DNA of 60,042 bases from Acidobacteriota bacterium (GCA_021802985.1 JAJZQW010000003.1:1-60042), one strand, 5' to 3'. Positions 17,142-26,313 are shown, counted from the stretch's first letter. Numbers and translations: made by a program. The notes: generated from the letters alone by a model not told the origin.

Positions 17142-19640
17142 ATGGTTTTGAAGCCGGCCTCTCCGAACCCCAAACCCGCCCGCCGGTGGCTCCGCCGCGT
17201 GCTCTATGCCGGGCTCGGGTTGGTGGTGGCCTGCGTCGCGGCCTTTGCGGTGACCTGGTCGGTGCTGTCCAGGAATGCGGACGGCTTCCTCACCCTCTTC
17301 GCCCTGCGCGTGCCCAAGACCATCACCAAGGTGCTGGATCAGAATGGCAATGTGCTGGGCATCTTCGCCGAAGAACACCGCGTGGTGATTCCCTACGGCG
17401 ACATTCCCAAGGCCTACATCAACGCCCTGGTGGCGACTGAGGATGCGGATTTCTGGAACCACGGCGGCGTCGACTTCCGGGGTGTCGCGCGCGCGGGTGC
17501 GACCTTCATCCTCAGCCTTGGCCGGCGGAAGGAGGGCGCCTCTACCCTCACCATGCAGCTCATCCGGACCGTGACTGCCAAGCGGGAACGCCGGCTCCTG
17601 GCGGGGGGCATCAAGCGGAAGATCCAGGAGATGGTCCTGGCTCGCAAGCTGGAGAAGGCCTACACCAAGAAGCAGATCCTCGAGATGTACGCCAACGAGG
17701 TCTACCTGGGTGGCGGACGCTATGGCATCGAGGCCGCGGCCGAGTTCTATTTCGGGAAGAGCGCGCCCCAGCTCGCCCCCGAGGAATGCGCCCTGCTGGC
17801 GGGCCTGGTCCAGAATCCGAACTGGTACAACCCCTACAATCCCGATCCCAGGGCCCGCGCCGCCGCGAAGGCCCGCCGCGACCATGTGCTGCTCCGCATG
17901 GCCAAGGAGGGCTACCTCAAGCCCCAGGAGGCCAGCATCCTGATGGACAAGCCCATCCGCCTCGCCCGCGAGAACGCCAGCGAGGACGCGGTGGCACCCT
18001 ACGCGCTGGAGGAGGTGCGGAAGTACCTCTATGAGAAATACGGACGCGACCAGGTGCTGAACGGGGGGCTGGAGGTCACCACGACCATCGACAGCTTCTG
18101 GCAGGAGGCCGCCAACAAGGCGGTGATTCAGGGGCTCAAGGCCGTGGACCGGCGTCGGGGTTTCCGGAAGGACGCCGTGCAGTACGTCGCCGATCCAGAG
18201 GGCGTCCAGTTGCCGGGGTGGAAACGCTACTTCGAGAATGGCGACGAGGTCCAGGGCGTGGTCCTCGGCTGGAACGGCGGGAATGCGCAAGTCCGCATCG
18301 GCACGGCGCGGATCGAGGTGCCGGCCGCCGCCTTCGCCTGGGCCGGCAAGGACGTGCCGAAACTGCTGCCCCGGGGCGCCGCGCCGCTCTTCTCCATCAA
18401 GACGGCCGTAGATGGGGCGCCCAAGGTCCTGGAACTGGATCAGGATCCCCAGGTCCAGGGCGCGCTTCTGGCCATCGATCCCCGCACGGGGGAAATCCGG
18501 GCCATGGTGGGCGGCTACGACTTCAACCAGTCCAAGTACAACCGCGCCATCCAGGCCCAGCGGCAGGTGGGCTCCACCATGAAGGCCTTCGTGTACGGCG
18601 CGGCCTTCACCGGCGGCATGACCCCGGCCACCATCGTCCAGGACGTGCCGACGCGATTTCTTGATTCCGTGGACTACGTCACCGTCACCCACCCCGACGG
18701 GACCGTGGAATACAAGCCCCTGCGGCGCGATGCGAAGCCCTACGAACCGCGCAATTATGAAATGGATTTCTGGGGCCCCATCCCCATCTGGGAGGCTCTG
18801 CGGGATTCCCGGAATGTGCCCGCGGTGCGCACGCTGGAGAATGCGGGTGTGCTCAATGTCATCGACTTCGCCCGCAAGTGCGGCCTGGCCGGGCCCATTC
18901 CGCCCTATCCCAGCATGGCCCTGGGTTCGGCTGACCTCACCCTCAGGGAGATGGTGCGGGCCTATGGAACCATCAGCAATGATGGCCTCCAGACGCCAGT
19001 GCCCTTCCTGATCAAGAAGGTGGTGGACCGGAATGGCCGGGTGTTGGAGAGCCACAGTGGCGCGGCCACGGAACAGGTGCTGGATCCCCAGAGCACCTTC
19101 CAGCTCATCCAGTGCCTGCAAGGCGTCGCCACCAGTGGCACCGGCGCGGGCAGCAATGCGGTTGACTGGCCAGTGGCCGGCAAGACGGGCACCACGGACC
19201 AGTACACCGACGCATGGTTCCTCGGGTTCTCCACGCGGCTCACCTGCGGGGTGTGGGTGGGTCTGGACGAGAAGAAGCCCATTTTTCGGGGTGCCGATGG
19301 CGCCAAGGTGGCCCTGCCCATCTGGGTGGATTTCATGAAGGCCGCCCTGCCGGGGACGCCCAAGGAGGACTTCACGGCTCCTCCAGGCATGGAGTGGGCC
19401 GACATCGACCGCTATACGGGCCTGCTGGCCACCGCCGCCACCACGGACAAGGTGCTGCACCTGGCCTTCAAGCCCGGCACCGTACCGAAATCCGGGAGCG
19501 ACGCCGATGCCATCAAGAAGATCCAGGAGGCCCGGGCCAAGGCCCCCTCCCAGCCTGTGGAGATCCGCATCTGGGGCCGTCCCAAGGAAGTGGAACAACC
19601 CAAGCCCGTGGACCTGAACACCAGCGATCCGAACGGCTGA
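17142..19640 (+). CDS. mrcA: Class A penicillin-binding protein (glycosyltransferase/transpeptidase)
   Basis: Bifunctional peptidoglycan polymerase anchored in the inner membrane. The 832-residue product has a signal anchor (about residues 20-42), the glycosyltransferase-51 domain with ATEDADFWNHGGVD and GASTLTMQLIR, and a transpeptidase domain. Visible there are the nucleophile motif GSTMK, the SRN motif in DSRNVPAV and the KTGTT motif. An OB-like insert lies between them, as in PBP1a. The start at 17142 is preferred to an earlier in-frame ATG because a GGGGGA site lies just before it and the basic N-terminus plus anchor follow. A terminator follows the gene. Confidence 0.93.
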   Translation: MVLKPASPNPKPARRWLRRVLYAGLGLVVACVAAFAVTWSVLSRNADGFLTLFALRVPKTITKVLDQNGNVLGIFAEEHRVVIPYGDIPKAYINALVATEDADFWNHGGVDFRGVARAGATFILSLGRRKEGASTLTMQLIRTVTAKRERRLLAGGIKRKIQEMVLARKLEKAYTKKQILEMYANEVYLGGGRYGIEAAAEFYFGKSAPQLAPEECALLAGLVQNPNWYNPYNPDPRARAAAKARRDHVLLRMAKEGYLKPQEASILMDKPIRLARENASEDAVAPYALEEVRKYLYEKYGRDQVLNGGLEVTTTIDSFWQEAANKAVIQGLKAVDRRRGFRKDAVQYVADPEGVQLPGWKRYFENGDEVQGVVLGWNGGNAQVRIGTARIEVPAAAFAWAGKDVPKLLPRGAAPLFSIKTAVDGAPKVLELDQDPQVQGALLAIDPRTGEIRAMVGGYDFNQSKYNRAIQAQRQVGSTMKAFVYGAAFTGGMTPATIVQDVPTRFLDSVDYVTVTHPDGTVEYKPLRRDAKPYEPRNYEMDFWGPIPIWEALRDSRNVPAVRTLENAGVLNVIDFARKCGLAGPIPPYPSMALGSADLTLREMVRAYGTISNDGLQTPVPFLIKKVVDRNGRVLESHSGAATEQVLDPQSTFQLIQCLQGVATSGTGAGSNAVDWPVAGKTGTTDQYTDAWFLGFSTRLTCGVWVGLDEKKPIFRGADGAKVALPIWVDFMKAALPGTPKEDFTAPPGMEWADIDRYTGLLATAATTDKVLHLAFKPGTVPKSGSDADAIKKIQEARAKAPSQPVEIRIWGRPKEVEQPKPVDLNTSDPNG

Positions 19641-19671
19641 GGGCGGGGCCGCCCACGGTCTTGCCGATACA

Positions 19672-19699
19672 AGAACGGCGCCCGTTTGGGCGCCGTTCT
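19672..19699. terminator. Convergent bidirectional terminator
   Basis: An 11-12 bp stem GAACGGCGCCC / GGGCGCCGTTC with loop GTTT lies between the convergent penicillin-binding protein and helicase genes. The minus-strand side is followed by TTGT and the plus side by no T-run, so it may act mainly for the helicase transcript or as a shared barrier. Confidence 0.6.
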
Positions 19700-19718
19700 G
19701 AAGATGGAAGGCTGAACC

Positions 19719-21326
19719 CTATTTCTTCTTCCACGCCTTCGTGGGTGCGGATTTCCAGGGGCGCGGGGTGTCCTTGGAGGCGGGACGGTCGTCCCAGACC
19801 TTGCGCGGACCGGCGGAGGCGTCGGCCTTGGGCTTGGTGTAGGGGCGGGGTTTCTCGTCGAGTTCGTGGCGACGCTTGAAGCTGCCGTCGGGGCGGGTCT
19901 TGGCGTGGGTCTCGGGCCGAGGGGCTTCGCCGCGGGTGGCGGCGCGCTCCGCGTAGGACCGCTGGGGGCGGGGGCCACCGTCCTTGCGTTCGCGGGCGGC
20001 GTCGAAGCGCGACTTGACCTTGCGTTCGGGCTCGTTGGGCAGGTCGAAACCGGCGGACTGGTTGGCCTGGACGAGGCCCAGCAGGCCGGCCACGAGGCGG
20101 ACGGGATCCGCTTCCTTCAGCATCTGGGCGGCCTGGTTGAGCAGGGCGGCACTGGCGGCGCCCTGGATGCCATTCAGCAGCTTCCGGGCCTGGGCTTCGC
20201 GGATCTCCGCCGGGGTGGGCACGGCGCGCCAGTCGAGCTTGAGGCCACCCCGGCGGCCCCAGGCCAGCAGGATGCGGCTCTCCTTCCAGCCCACCAGGGC
20301 CAGGCTGGTGCCCTTGGCGCCGGCTCGGCCCGTGCGGCCGCTGCGGTGGATGTAGCTCTCCAACTGGGTGGGGATGCCGATATGGACGACGAGCGGCAAG
20401 CCCTCAATGTCCAGTCCGCGGGCGGCCACATCCGTGGCCACCAGGTAGCGCAGCTTACCCTCCTTGAACTGGCTGAGGATGCGGGTGCGCGTGGCCTGGG
20501 CCAGATCGCCGTGGAGGAAGGCCGACTGGAGTCCGGACACGGTCAGTTCCTCAGCGACCTCTTCGGTCTGGGCCTTGGTTTTGGTGAAGATCAAGGCGGA
20601 GCTGGGTTCATCCATGAGGAGGAGGTTCACGAGGGCCCGCACCTGCTGATGGTCGGGGATGATGACCGGCGTGTGCGCGATGTCGGCGTGGACGGCGGTT
20701 TCGCCCGCCTCCGCGAGCTGGATCCGCACGGGATCGTTCAGGAAACGCCCAGCCAGCTTGGCGATGGGGACGGGCAGGGTGGCGGAAAAGAGGTAGGTCT
20801 GGGGGCCTTTGGGCACCTTGGACAGGATCTTTTCCACGTCCTCCAGGAAGCCCATGTTCAGCATCTCGTCGCATTCGTCGAGGACGATCATGGTCACGCG
20901 GCTCAGGTCCAGCGTGCCGCGCTCCATGTGATCCATCACGCGGCCCGGCGTGCCCACGACCACAGGGGCTCCCATGGACAGTGCCTTCATCTGCGGGGGA
21001 TAGGCGACGCCGCCCACCAGGGAGGCGATGGGCAGCTTGGGCACGAGGCTGTGCAGCTCAGCCCCCACCTGCTGGGCCAGCTCGCGGGTGGGTGCGAGGA
21101 TCAGGGCCTGGGTATGGCGTTCCGGGCCCAGCCGGTGCAGCAGGGGAAGGCCGAAGGCCAGGGTCTTGCCCGATCCGGTGCGGCTCTGCACCAGCAGGTC
21201 GCGCCCTTCGAGACCGGGCTTGAAGGTCTGGGCCTGCACGGGCATGGGGGTCTCGAAGCCGCGCTGGGCCAAGGCCGCCAGCAGGGCCTCACTGCAGCCG
21301 AGGGCCGCAAAGGTGGTATCGCTCAC
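19719..21326 (-). CDS. DEAD-family ATP-dependent RNA helicase with a DECD box
   Basis: The 535-residue protein has the helicase core (residues 1-370): Q motif, motif I SRTGSGKT, Ia PTRELA, II DECD, III SAT and VI HRSGRTGRAG. Motif II reads DECD (codons GAC GAA TGC GAC) instead of the usual DEAD. A helical region and a basic, Pro/Arg/Lys-rich tail of about 110 residues ending WKKK follow, likely for RNA binding. The GTG at 21326 with GGGAGA upstream is the likely start. Roles in ribosome assembly or RNA decay are typical of the family but not specific here. Confidence 0.87.
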   Translation of the reverse strand: MSDTTFAALGCSEALLAALAQRGFETPMPVQAQTFKPGLEGRDLLVQSRTGSGKTLAFGLPLLHRLGPERHTQALILAPTRELAQQVGAELHSLVPKLPIASLVGGVAYPPQMKALSMGAPVVVGTPGRVMDHMERGTLDLSRVTMIVLDECDEMLNMGFLEDVEKILSKVPKGPQTYLFSATLPVPIAKLAGRFLNDPVRIQLAEAGETAVHADIAHTPVIIPDHQQVRALVNLLLMDEPSSALIFTKTKAQTEEVAEELTVSGLQSAFLHGDLAQATRTRILSQFKEGKLRYLVATDVAARGLDIEGLPLVVHIGIPTQLESYIHRSGRTGRAGAKGTSLALVGWKESRILLAWGRRGGLKLDWRAVPTPAEIREAQARKLLNGIQGAASAALLNQAAQMLKEADPVRLVAGLLGLVQANQSAGFDLPNEPERKVKSRFDAARERKDGGPRPQRSYAERAATRGEAPRPETHAKTRPDGSFKRRHELDEKPRPYTKPKADASAGPRKVWDDRPASKDTPRPWKSAPTKAWKKK

Positions 21327-21502
21327 ATTGTCTCCCGGGGCTTTCCCTGCGGATGGATGCCTGGTGGCAGCATCAATGGCGGACAGCGCCAGCCGGGAGT
21401 GGCCCAAACCTCCAATATCCCACGGGAAGGCCCGAATTCCCAGGGGAATTCAGCCATACTGCCCCATGGCTCTCCCCGACGACCGCCTCCTGCTACTTCA
21501 CC

Positions 21503-21901
21503 ATGGTGGCGCGGAACACGGCCGGGGAGGGCGCCCAGAGCCTGATCTCCATCTGTGCCGAGGAGGTGGCGCCGCAGCGGCCCGTCATCGTGGCGGTCAA
21601 CCGCATCAACTTCGTCCAACCGGTTCGGATGGGGGACAAACTGCATTTCGTCAGCCGGGCCGTCTACGCGGGTCGCACCAGTGTTTCCGTGGAGACGGAG
21701 ATCATCCGCATCAGCCGAGACCGCACCCAGACCCACCTCTCCAACAGCTGCATCTTCACGTTCACCAACGTGGGCGCGGACCTCCGCCCCCAGCCCGTGC
21801 CCGCCATCTATCCCACCACCTACGCGGAGGATGCCCGCTACCTGGCCGCCCACCGCCGGCATCAGGGCCACCTGGCCTGGCAGGCTGCGCGAAAGCGGTA
21901 A
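21503..21901 (+). pseudogene. Hotdog-fold acyl-CoA thioesterase remnant (likely frameshifted or truncated)
   Basis: This frame encodes the C-terminal part of a YciA/acyl-CoA thioesterase: NRINFVQPVRMGDKLHF, AGRTSVSVETEI and a family-like tail. The expected N-terminal piece seems to lie in another frame: an ATG at 21466 reads MALPDDRLLLLHH and then loses sense at about 21502, where this frame takes over with MVARN. The conserved FGG...MD segment carrying the catalytic aspartate cannot be found in either frame. A two-base shift plus a small internal deletion would explain this. It could instead be a shortened gene or a sequencing error. It is divergent from the helicase gene. Confidence 0.5.
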
Positions 21902-21917
21902 GCGTTAAGATCTGGGC

Positions 21918-22406
21918 ATGGGAATGACCCTGCTCCTCATCCGCCACGGCATCGCCGAGGATCCCCAACCCGGCCAGCGGGACGCGGGTCGTGCGCTGAC
22001 GCCCGAGGGCTGGGCGAAGACCCGGGCGGCCATGCGCGGCCTCGTGGCCCGTGGCTTCGCGCCCAGCCGTGGCGTCACCAGTCCGTACCGGCGGGCGCTC
22101 GAGACGATGACCTGTCTTCAGGAGGCCGCCGGCTGCGCCTTCCCCCTGGAGGCCTGGGAGGGTCTGGCGCCTAACGGGGATCCTGGTGCGGCGGATCTCT
22201 GGCTGCGGGCCCTGTTGGCGGAGGCGCGCGAGAACGAGGTGCTGGCCCTCACCAGCCACCAACCCTTCCTGGGGGATCTGGTGTTCCAGCTCACGGGGCG
22301 CAGCGTGGAGGTGAAGAAGGCCAGTTGCACGGTGGTCCACTGGGACGAAGGCCGGTGGGCCTTCGTCCGCCATTTCCCGCCGGCGGAGCTCCGGAGCGGC
22401 GCATGA
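21918..22406 (+). CDS. sixA: SixA-like phosphohistidine phosphatase
   Basis: The 162-residue protein belongs to the histidine phosphatase superfamily. LLLIRHGIAED holds the catalytic histidine, SPYRRALETM the second arginine and TSHQPFLGDL the second histidine. Proteins of this size and pattern remove phosphate from histidine residues of signalling proteins, as SixA does in E. coli; the actual partner here is unknown. It is coupled to the following hydrolase gene by an ATGA overlap. Confidence 0.8.
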   Translation: MGMTLLLIRHGIAEDPQPGQRDAGRALTPEGWAKTRAAMRGLVARGFAPSRGVTSPYRRALETMTCLQEAAGCAFPLEAWEGLAPNGDPGAADLWLRALLAEARENEVLALTSHQPFLGDLVFQLTGRSVEVKKASCTVVHWDEGRWAFVRHFPPAELRSGA

Positions 22407-23236
22407 GGCCCGCGCCCACCTTTGCGACCCTGCCTTCGGGGATCCGCCTCCACTACCGTGTCCAGGGGCCGCCTGAAGCCCCCTGGATGGTGTTGCTGAA
22501 CGGCCTGCTGTCCGACACGACCATGTGGGCAGGCGTCCTGCCGGGGCTCACGGAACGCTTCCGCATCCTCACCTTCGACAGTCGGGGCCAGGGGCGCTCC
22601 GATGCCCCTGAGGCGGGGCCCTATCCCACGGCCCTGCTGGCGGAGGAGGCCTGGGAACTGTTCCGGATTCTCGGTGTGGAACGCCCATGGCTGGTGGGGC
22701 TGTCCAACGGCAGCGCCCTGAGCCTGGAACTGCTCAGCCGGCACCCCGGGGCCTTCGCGGGGGCCGTGCTCACCAGCGCCATGCCCCGCATCGACTTCGC
22801 CATGGCCCTCAAGGCCGAGCACTGGGCACGGTGCCTGGAGGTGGGCGGCCCCCTCATGCAGTTCGATGCCGTGGCCCCCTTCCTGTGGGGGGATGGCTTC
22901 CTGGAGGCCCGGCACGGCGTCCTCCGGGCCTACCACCAGGTGGTGACCGGCGGCGAGCGGCCCCAGCATGGGAACCTGCACCAGATCCGGGGGATCCTGG
23001 GCTGGGATATTCGCGACCGCCTCGGGGCCATCGAGGCCCCAGTGCTGCTGCTCAGCGGGGCCGAGGATCTGCTCACGCCCCCCTGGAAGTGCCTGGCCAC
23101 GGCCCAGGGCATCCCCGGCAGCCGGATCGAGGTGGTGCCCGGGGTAGGTCACGCTTACCCAGTGGAGGACGCCAAGGGATTCGTAGCGCGGGTCCTCGCA
23201 TTCGCTTGTAAGGAACCCGCTGAAATTGGCCGATAA
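22403..23236 (+). CDS. Alpha/beta-fold hydrolase
   Basis: The 277-residue product has the alpha/beta-hydrolase layout: oxyanion region LLNGLLSDTTMW, the DSRGQGRSD turn, the nucleophile elbow GLSNGSALS, an acidic residue in GAEDLLTPP and the histidine in GVGHAYPVE. Sequence style resembles 3-oxoadipate enol-lactonase or esterase relatives, but the substrate is not determinable. The frame is open earlier, yet the ATG at 22403, overlapping the phosphatase stop, gives the normal domain start. The rho promoter begins inside its last codons. Confidence 0.82.
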   Translation: MRPAPTFATLPSGIRLHYRVQGPPEAPWMVLLNGLLSDTTMWAGVLPGLTERFRILTFDSRGQGRSDAPEAGPYPTALLAEEAWELFRILGVERPWLVGLSNGSALSLELLSRHPGAFAGAVLTSAMPRIDFAMALKAEHWARCLEVGGPLMQFDAVAPFLWGDGFLEARHGVLRAYHQVVTGGERPQHGNLHQIRGILGWDIRDRLGAIEAPVLLLSGAEDLLTPPWKCLATAQGIPGSRIEVVPGVGHAYPVEDAKGFVARVLAFACKEPAEIGR

Positions 23237-23254
23237 GTAAAACTGACCTATCAT
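23226..23254 (+). promoter_or_regulatory. Sigma-70-type promoter of rho
   Basis: A -35 box TTGGCC and a -10 box TATCAT (five of six consensus bases) are separated by exactly 17 bases, in an AT-richer patch just upstream of rho. The predicted 5' leader is about 40 bases. The -35 box overlaps the end of the hydrolase gene. Confidence 0.6.
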
Positions 23255-23302
23255 GTCAGCATTCCCGAGCCAATTCCGACTCGCCCGATCCCGAGGTGTC
23301 CC

Positions 23303-24595
23303 ATGGCCACCCAGCCTGTGCCGCCGGTCGTCCTGAGCCTCCACGAGCTCAAGGAGATGTCCATCGGGAAGCTCGCCGAGCTTGCCAAGGAACTCCAGAT
23401 CGAGAATCCCCTTGCCATGCGCAAGCAGGAGCTGGTCTTCCGCGTGCTCCAGGCCCAGGCTGAGCGCGAGGGCCAGTTCTTCTCCGAGGGCGTCCTGGAA
23501 GTGCTGCCCGAGGGCTTCGGTTTTCTGCGGAGCCCCGATCAGAACTACCTCGCGGGCCCCGAGGACATCTACATCTCCCCCAGCCAGATCCGGAAATTCA
23601 ACCTCCGCACCGGCGACACGCTCTCGGGCATGATCCGGCCCCCCAAGGAGGGCGAGAAGTTCTTCGCCATGCTCCGGGTGGACGCCGTGAATTTCGATCC
23701 GCCCGAGAACGCCAAGGAGCGGTTGCACTTCGATGATCTGGTCCCTCTGTATCCCAAGCACCACCTGCGCATGGAGCGGGACCCCCAGGAATTGAGCACC
23801 CGGGTCATGGACCTGATGACGCCCCTGGGCAAGGGCCAGCGCGCCCTCATCGTTGCCCCGCCGCGCACTGGCAAGACCGTGCTGCTGCAGAACATCGCCA
23901 ATTCCATCACCACCAACCACCCCGAGGTGTTCCTCATCGTGTTGCTCATCGATGAGCGGCCCGAGGAAGTGACGGACATGGAGCGCGGTGTGAAGGGCGA
24001 GGTGGTCTCCAGCACCTTCGACGAACCCGCCACCCGCCACGTCCAGGTGGCCGAAATGGTCATCGAGAAAGCCAAGCGGCTGGTGGAGCACAAGAAGGAT
24101 GTGGTCATCCTGCTGGATTCCATCACGCGGCTGGCGCGGGCCTACAACACCGTGGTGCCACCCAGCGGCAAGGTACTCTCCGGCGGCGTGGACAGCAACG
24201 CCCTGCAGCGGCCCAAGCGGTTCTTCGGCGCCGCCCGCAACATCGAAGGCGGCGGCTCGCTCACCATCGTGGCCACGGCCCTCATCGAGACGGGCAGCCG
24301 CATGGACGACGTGATCTTCGAGGAGTTCAAGGGCACCGGCAACAGCGAGATCGTGCTGGACCGCAAGCTCTCCGACAAGCGCATCTTCCCCGCCATGGAC
24401 ATCCAGAAGTCCGGCACGCGCAAGGAGGACCTCCTCATCGAGCCCGCCAAGCTGGCCAAGATCTGGGTGCTCCGCAAGGTCCTCAGCGCCAGCGGCCCCA
24501 GCGAGAGCATGGAGCTGCTCGTGGACCGGCTCGGCAAGAGCAAGACCAACGATGAGTTCCTGGCCAACCTGCAGGAGCCGCCGGCGCGGAGGTAG
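23303..24595 (+). CDS. rho: Transcription termination factor Rho
   Basis: Hexameric RNA-dependent ATPase that ends transcription. The 430-residue product has the Rho N-terminal helical domain, the cold-shock-like RNA-binding domain ([13 protein letters not shown]), Walker A in [13 protein letters not shown], Walker B in [16 protein letters not shown] and the C-terminal [15 protein letters not shown] region. The length is standard, without the long inserted region seen in some high-G+C bacteria. It has its own promoter, and a strong palindrome follows the stop. Confidence 0.97.
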   Translation: MATQPVPPVVLSLHELKEMSIGKLAELAKELQIENPLAMRKQELVFRVLQAQAEREGQFFSEGVLEVLPEGFGFLRSPDQNYLAGPEDIYISPSQIRKFNLRTGDTLSGMIRPPKEGEKFFAMLRVDAVNFDPPENAKERLHFDDLVPLYPKHHLRMERDPQELSTRVMDLMTPLGKGQRALIVAPPRTGKTVLLQNIANSITTNHPEVFLIVLLIDERPEEVTDMERGVKGEVVSSTFDEPATRHVQVAEMVIEKAKRLVEHKKDVVILLDSITRLARAYNTVVPPSGKVLSGGVDSNALQRPKRFFGAARNIEGGGSLTIVATALIETGSRMDDVIFEEFKGTGNSEIVLDRKLSDKRIFPAMDIQKSGTRKEDLLIEPAKLAKIWVLRKVLSASGPSESMELLVDRLGKSKTNDEFLANLQEPPARR

Positions 24596-24603
24596 CGGCT
24601 GTG

Positions 24604-24632
24604 CTCTGAATCCGGCTGCGCCGGATTCAGAG
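24604..24632. repeat. Palindrome after rho, left flank of the reverse transcriptase gene
   Basis: A perfect 13-bp stem CTCTGAATCCGGC / GCCGGATTCAGAG with a TGC loop starts 8 bases after the rho stop and ends 24 bases before the reverse transcriptase start. No T-run follows, so it is not a classic terminator. Its outer halves CTGAAT and ATTCAGAG recur in the palindrome at 26335-26361 on the far side of the gene. Confidence 0.75.
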
Positions 24633-24656
24633 ATAGACGGAACGAGGTCTACCCAA

Positions 24657-26225
24657 ATGTTCACGCTGACAGGTGTTGAACTCGACAACGCATTCGCAGC
24701 CATAACCCATCATGGCTATAGCACGATGCTTCCAGATCCCCCAGAGTGGGGCGTCGTAACCACTAATTGGCCAGCTATCAGAAATGTCCTAGAGAAGATC
24801 GACTTGGATACCTACGAACCCTTCAAAGCGATGAAGGTGTTCGCACCGAAGAACCGCGCGAACATTCGCGTGGTGCACATGCTTCACCCGCAGGATCTGC
24901 TGCTCTACACAGCTTTGGTGCTAATAGCCAAGAACGATATCGAAGTCAACCGCGTAATTACCAAGGTGAAGCGGGTTTTCTCTTACAGAGCTGATATCAC
25001 CAAAACCCAAGTTCTTTATGGGTCAAAAGGATCGTACGAAGCGTATCGCCAACAGTTGGATGCTAAGGCTGAAACGGCCAAGGTGAAGTTTGTGGCGACG
25101 GCTGACATCGCAGATTTCTACCCGCGCATCTACCAACATCGATTGGAGAATGTCATTGAGAGCGTGGCGACAAGTCAGCGGGTCCGGGACGTTGCGCGCG
25201 TGTTGGTGCGGAAGCTAATTGCCAACCTATTGGAGCGGAACAGCTACGGCATTCCCGTTGGGCCATATGCATCTCGTCTGCTCGGTGAAGCCATACTGAT
25301 CGATGTTGATGCCACCCTGCAGAGCCGCGGCATCAACTTCGTTCGCTGGGTCGATGACTACAATATCTTTTGCAAGTCCGAGTACGAAGCACAGTCCGTA
25401 CTCTTTGGTCTCGGTGAATGGCTCTTTTCCAACCATGGATTGACTCTTCAGTCAGCTAAGACAAAGATCCTTCCAATTGATGTCTACAAACGCGAAGTCT
25501 TATCCCGACATGAAGAGCAGCTCACTGGTCGCGACGCTGTTGTAAACATGCTTCGTGACTTCAGTATCGGGTACGAGAGCGGAGACGACGACGAACCCAA
25601 CGAAGTGGAGGTCCAGGAAGCACTGGCCGTGCTTCAAGTCACCGACCTCAGGGGCATGCTTGAAGCGTCCCTTGTTGACACTGCGCTTGTTGACTATGAG
25701 GCAGTTGTGTATGCCCTCACAAAGCTTCCGCGTATCCCTGGTGCACCACCAGAGCTAAAGCGCGAGGTCCTAGATCTTGTCATTGAAAATGCGGAGCTCC
25801 TATATCCTGTTGCTGAGCAAATTGCCAAGTATGTCTTGTCGTTTGATGATCTGACTCATGCAGAGCAGAAGCGCATTGCGACAAAGCTTCTTCGGCCCCT
25901 CAAGAGCAAGAGAAATCCACCGCCCCCCTACTACGCCATGTGGATCCTTCATATTTTTGCCTCAGCACCAGCGTGGAACCACGCAAGAGATATTGTTTCG
26001 CTCTATTCCGAGTCCACATCTGAGGTGATCAAGCGCCACGCCGCGCTTGCTATGCACGCATCCGGCAATCGTTCTGAAGCTGTCGCCATTAAGGATGACT
26101 ATGTGGGCGCATCACCGTTGCTGAGGCTCGGGATCCTCTTTGCGAGCCGAAAGCTTGGCATTGATGAACGCAAGCACTGGAAGCTTGCCAACGGTATTAG
26201 CGGCGCCATCGAGAAGCTCATCTAA
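24657..26225 (+). CDS. UG/Abi-type (defence-associated) reverse transcriptase with C-terminal helical domain
   Basis: The 522-residue protein has reverse transcriptase motifs in order: motif A TADIADFYPRIY (aspartate at 150), motif B YGIPVGPYASRLLGE (197-211), motif C RWVDDYNIF (catalytic Asp pair at 233-234) and motif D LTLQSAKTKI. The preceding HPQDLLLYTALVLI is also usual in unknown-group (UG) and abortive-infection RTs. There is no maturase or endonuclease domain, so it is not a group II intron protein. Residues 290-522 are predicted as helical repeats, like the C-terminal domain of Abi/UG RTs that protect against phage by protein-primed or non-templated DNA synthesis. The gene is markedly AT-richer than rho and dusB around it. 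The start has ACGAGGT upstream. The exact UG class cannot be assigned. Confidence 0.82.
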   Translation: MFTLTGVELDNAFAAITHHGYSTMLPDPPEWGVVTTNWPAIRNVLEKIDLDTYEPFKAMKVFAPKNRANIRVVHMLHPQDLLLYTALVLIAKNDIEVNRVITKVKRVFSYRADITKTQVLYGSKGSYEAYRQQLDAKAETAKVKFVATADIADFYPRIYQHRLENVIESVATSQRVRDVARVLVRKLIANLLERNSYGIPVGPYASRLLGEAILIDVDATLQSRGINFVRWVDDYNIFCKSEYEAQSVLFGLGEWLFSNHGLTLQSAKTKILPIDVYKREVLSRHEEQLTGRDAVVNMLRDFSIGYESGDDDEPNEVEVQEALAVLQVTDLRGMLEASLVDTALVDYEAVVYALTKLPRIPGAPPELKREVLDLVIENAELLYPVAEQIAKYVLSFDDLTHAEQKRIATKLLRPLKSKRNPPPPYYAMWILHIFASAPAWNHARDIVSLYSESTSEVIKRHAALAMHASGNRSEAVAIKDDYVGASPLLRLGILFASRKLGIDERKHWKLANGISGAIEKLI

Positions 26226-26236
26226 ACCGTTAGACC

Positions 26237-26264
26237 CCAGCCCAGGTGGAAGCGCCTGGGCTGG
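26237..26264 (+). terminator. Hairpin after the reverse transcriptase gene
   Basis: A 10-bp perfect stem CCAGCCCAGG / CCTGGGCTGG with an 8-base loop begins 12 bases after the stop and is followed by TTCGCTTCTC. It may be a terminator with a weak T-tract or the first element of a structured RNA in this gap. Confidence 0.55.
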
Positions 26265-26313
26265 TTCGCTTCTCAAGCTAGGCAAACATTGGGTAGCACT
26301 TCAGCCTTGAAAT

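Noticed and set aside
17049..19598. Long open frame of 849 codons on the minus strand opposite the class A penicillin-binding protein
   Set aside because: The opposite strand carries all transpeptidase and glycosyltransferase motifs; the minus frame has no family pattern and arises from codon bias at high G+C.
21353..21502. Extension of the thioesterase frame to an upstream ATG at 21353
   Set aside because: The 50 extra residues have no family match and unlikely composition, and the expected N-terminal words lie in another frame from 21466.
24604..24632. Calling the palindrome after rho an intrinsic terminator
   Set aside because: No T-run follows on either strand within a few bases, so it is reported as a palindrome only.
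22118..24703. Open frame of 861 codons on the minus strand opposite the hydrolase and rho
   Set aside because: rho and the hydrolase are certain on the plus strand; the antisense frame has His/Gly-rich shadow composition.
24657..26225. Retron or group II intron interpretation of the reverse transcriptase
   Set aside because: No maturase or endonuclease domain and no intron ends were seen, and the length and helical C-terminus do not fit the roughly 300-residue retron RT form.
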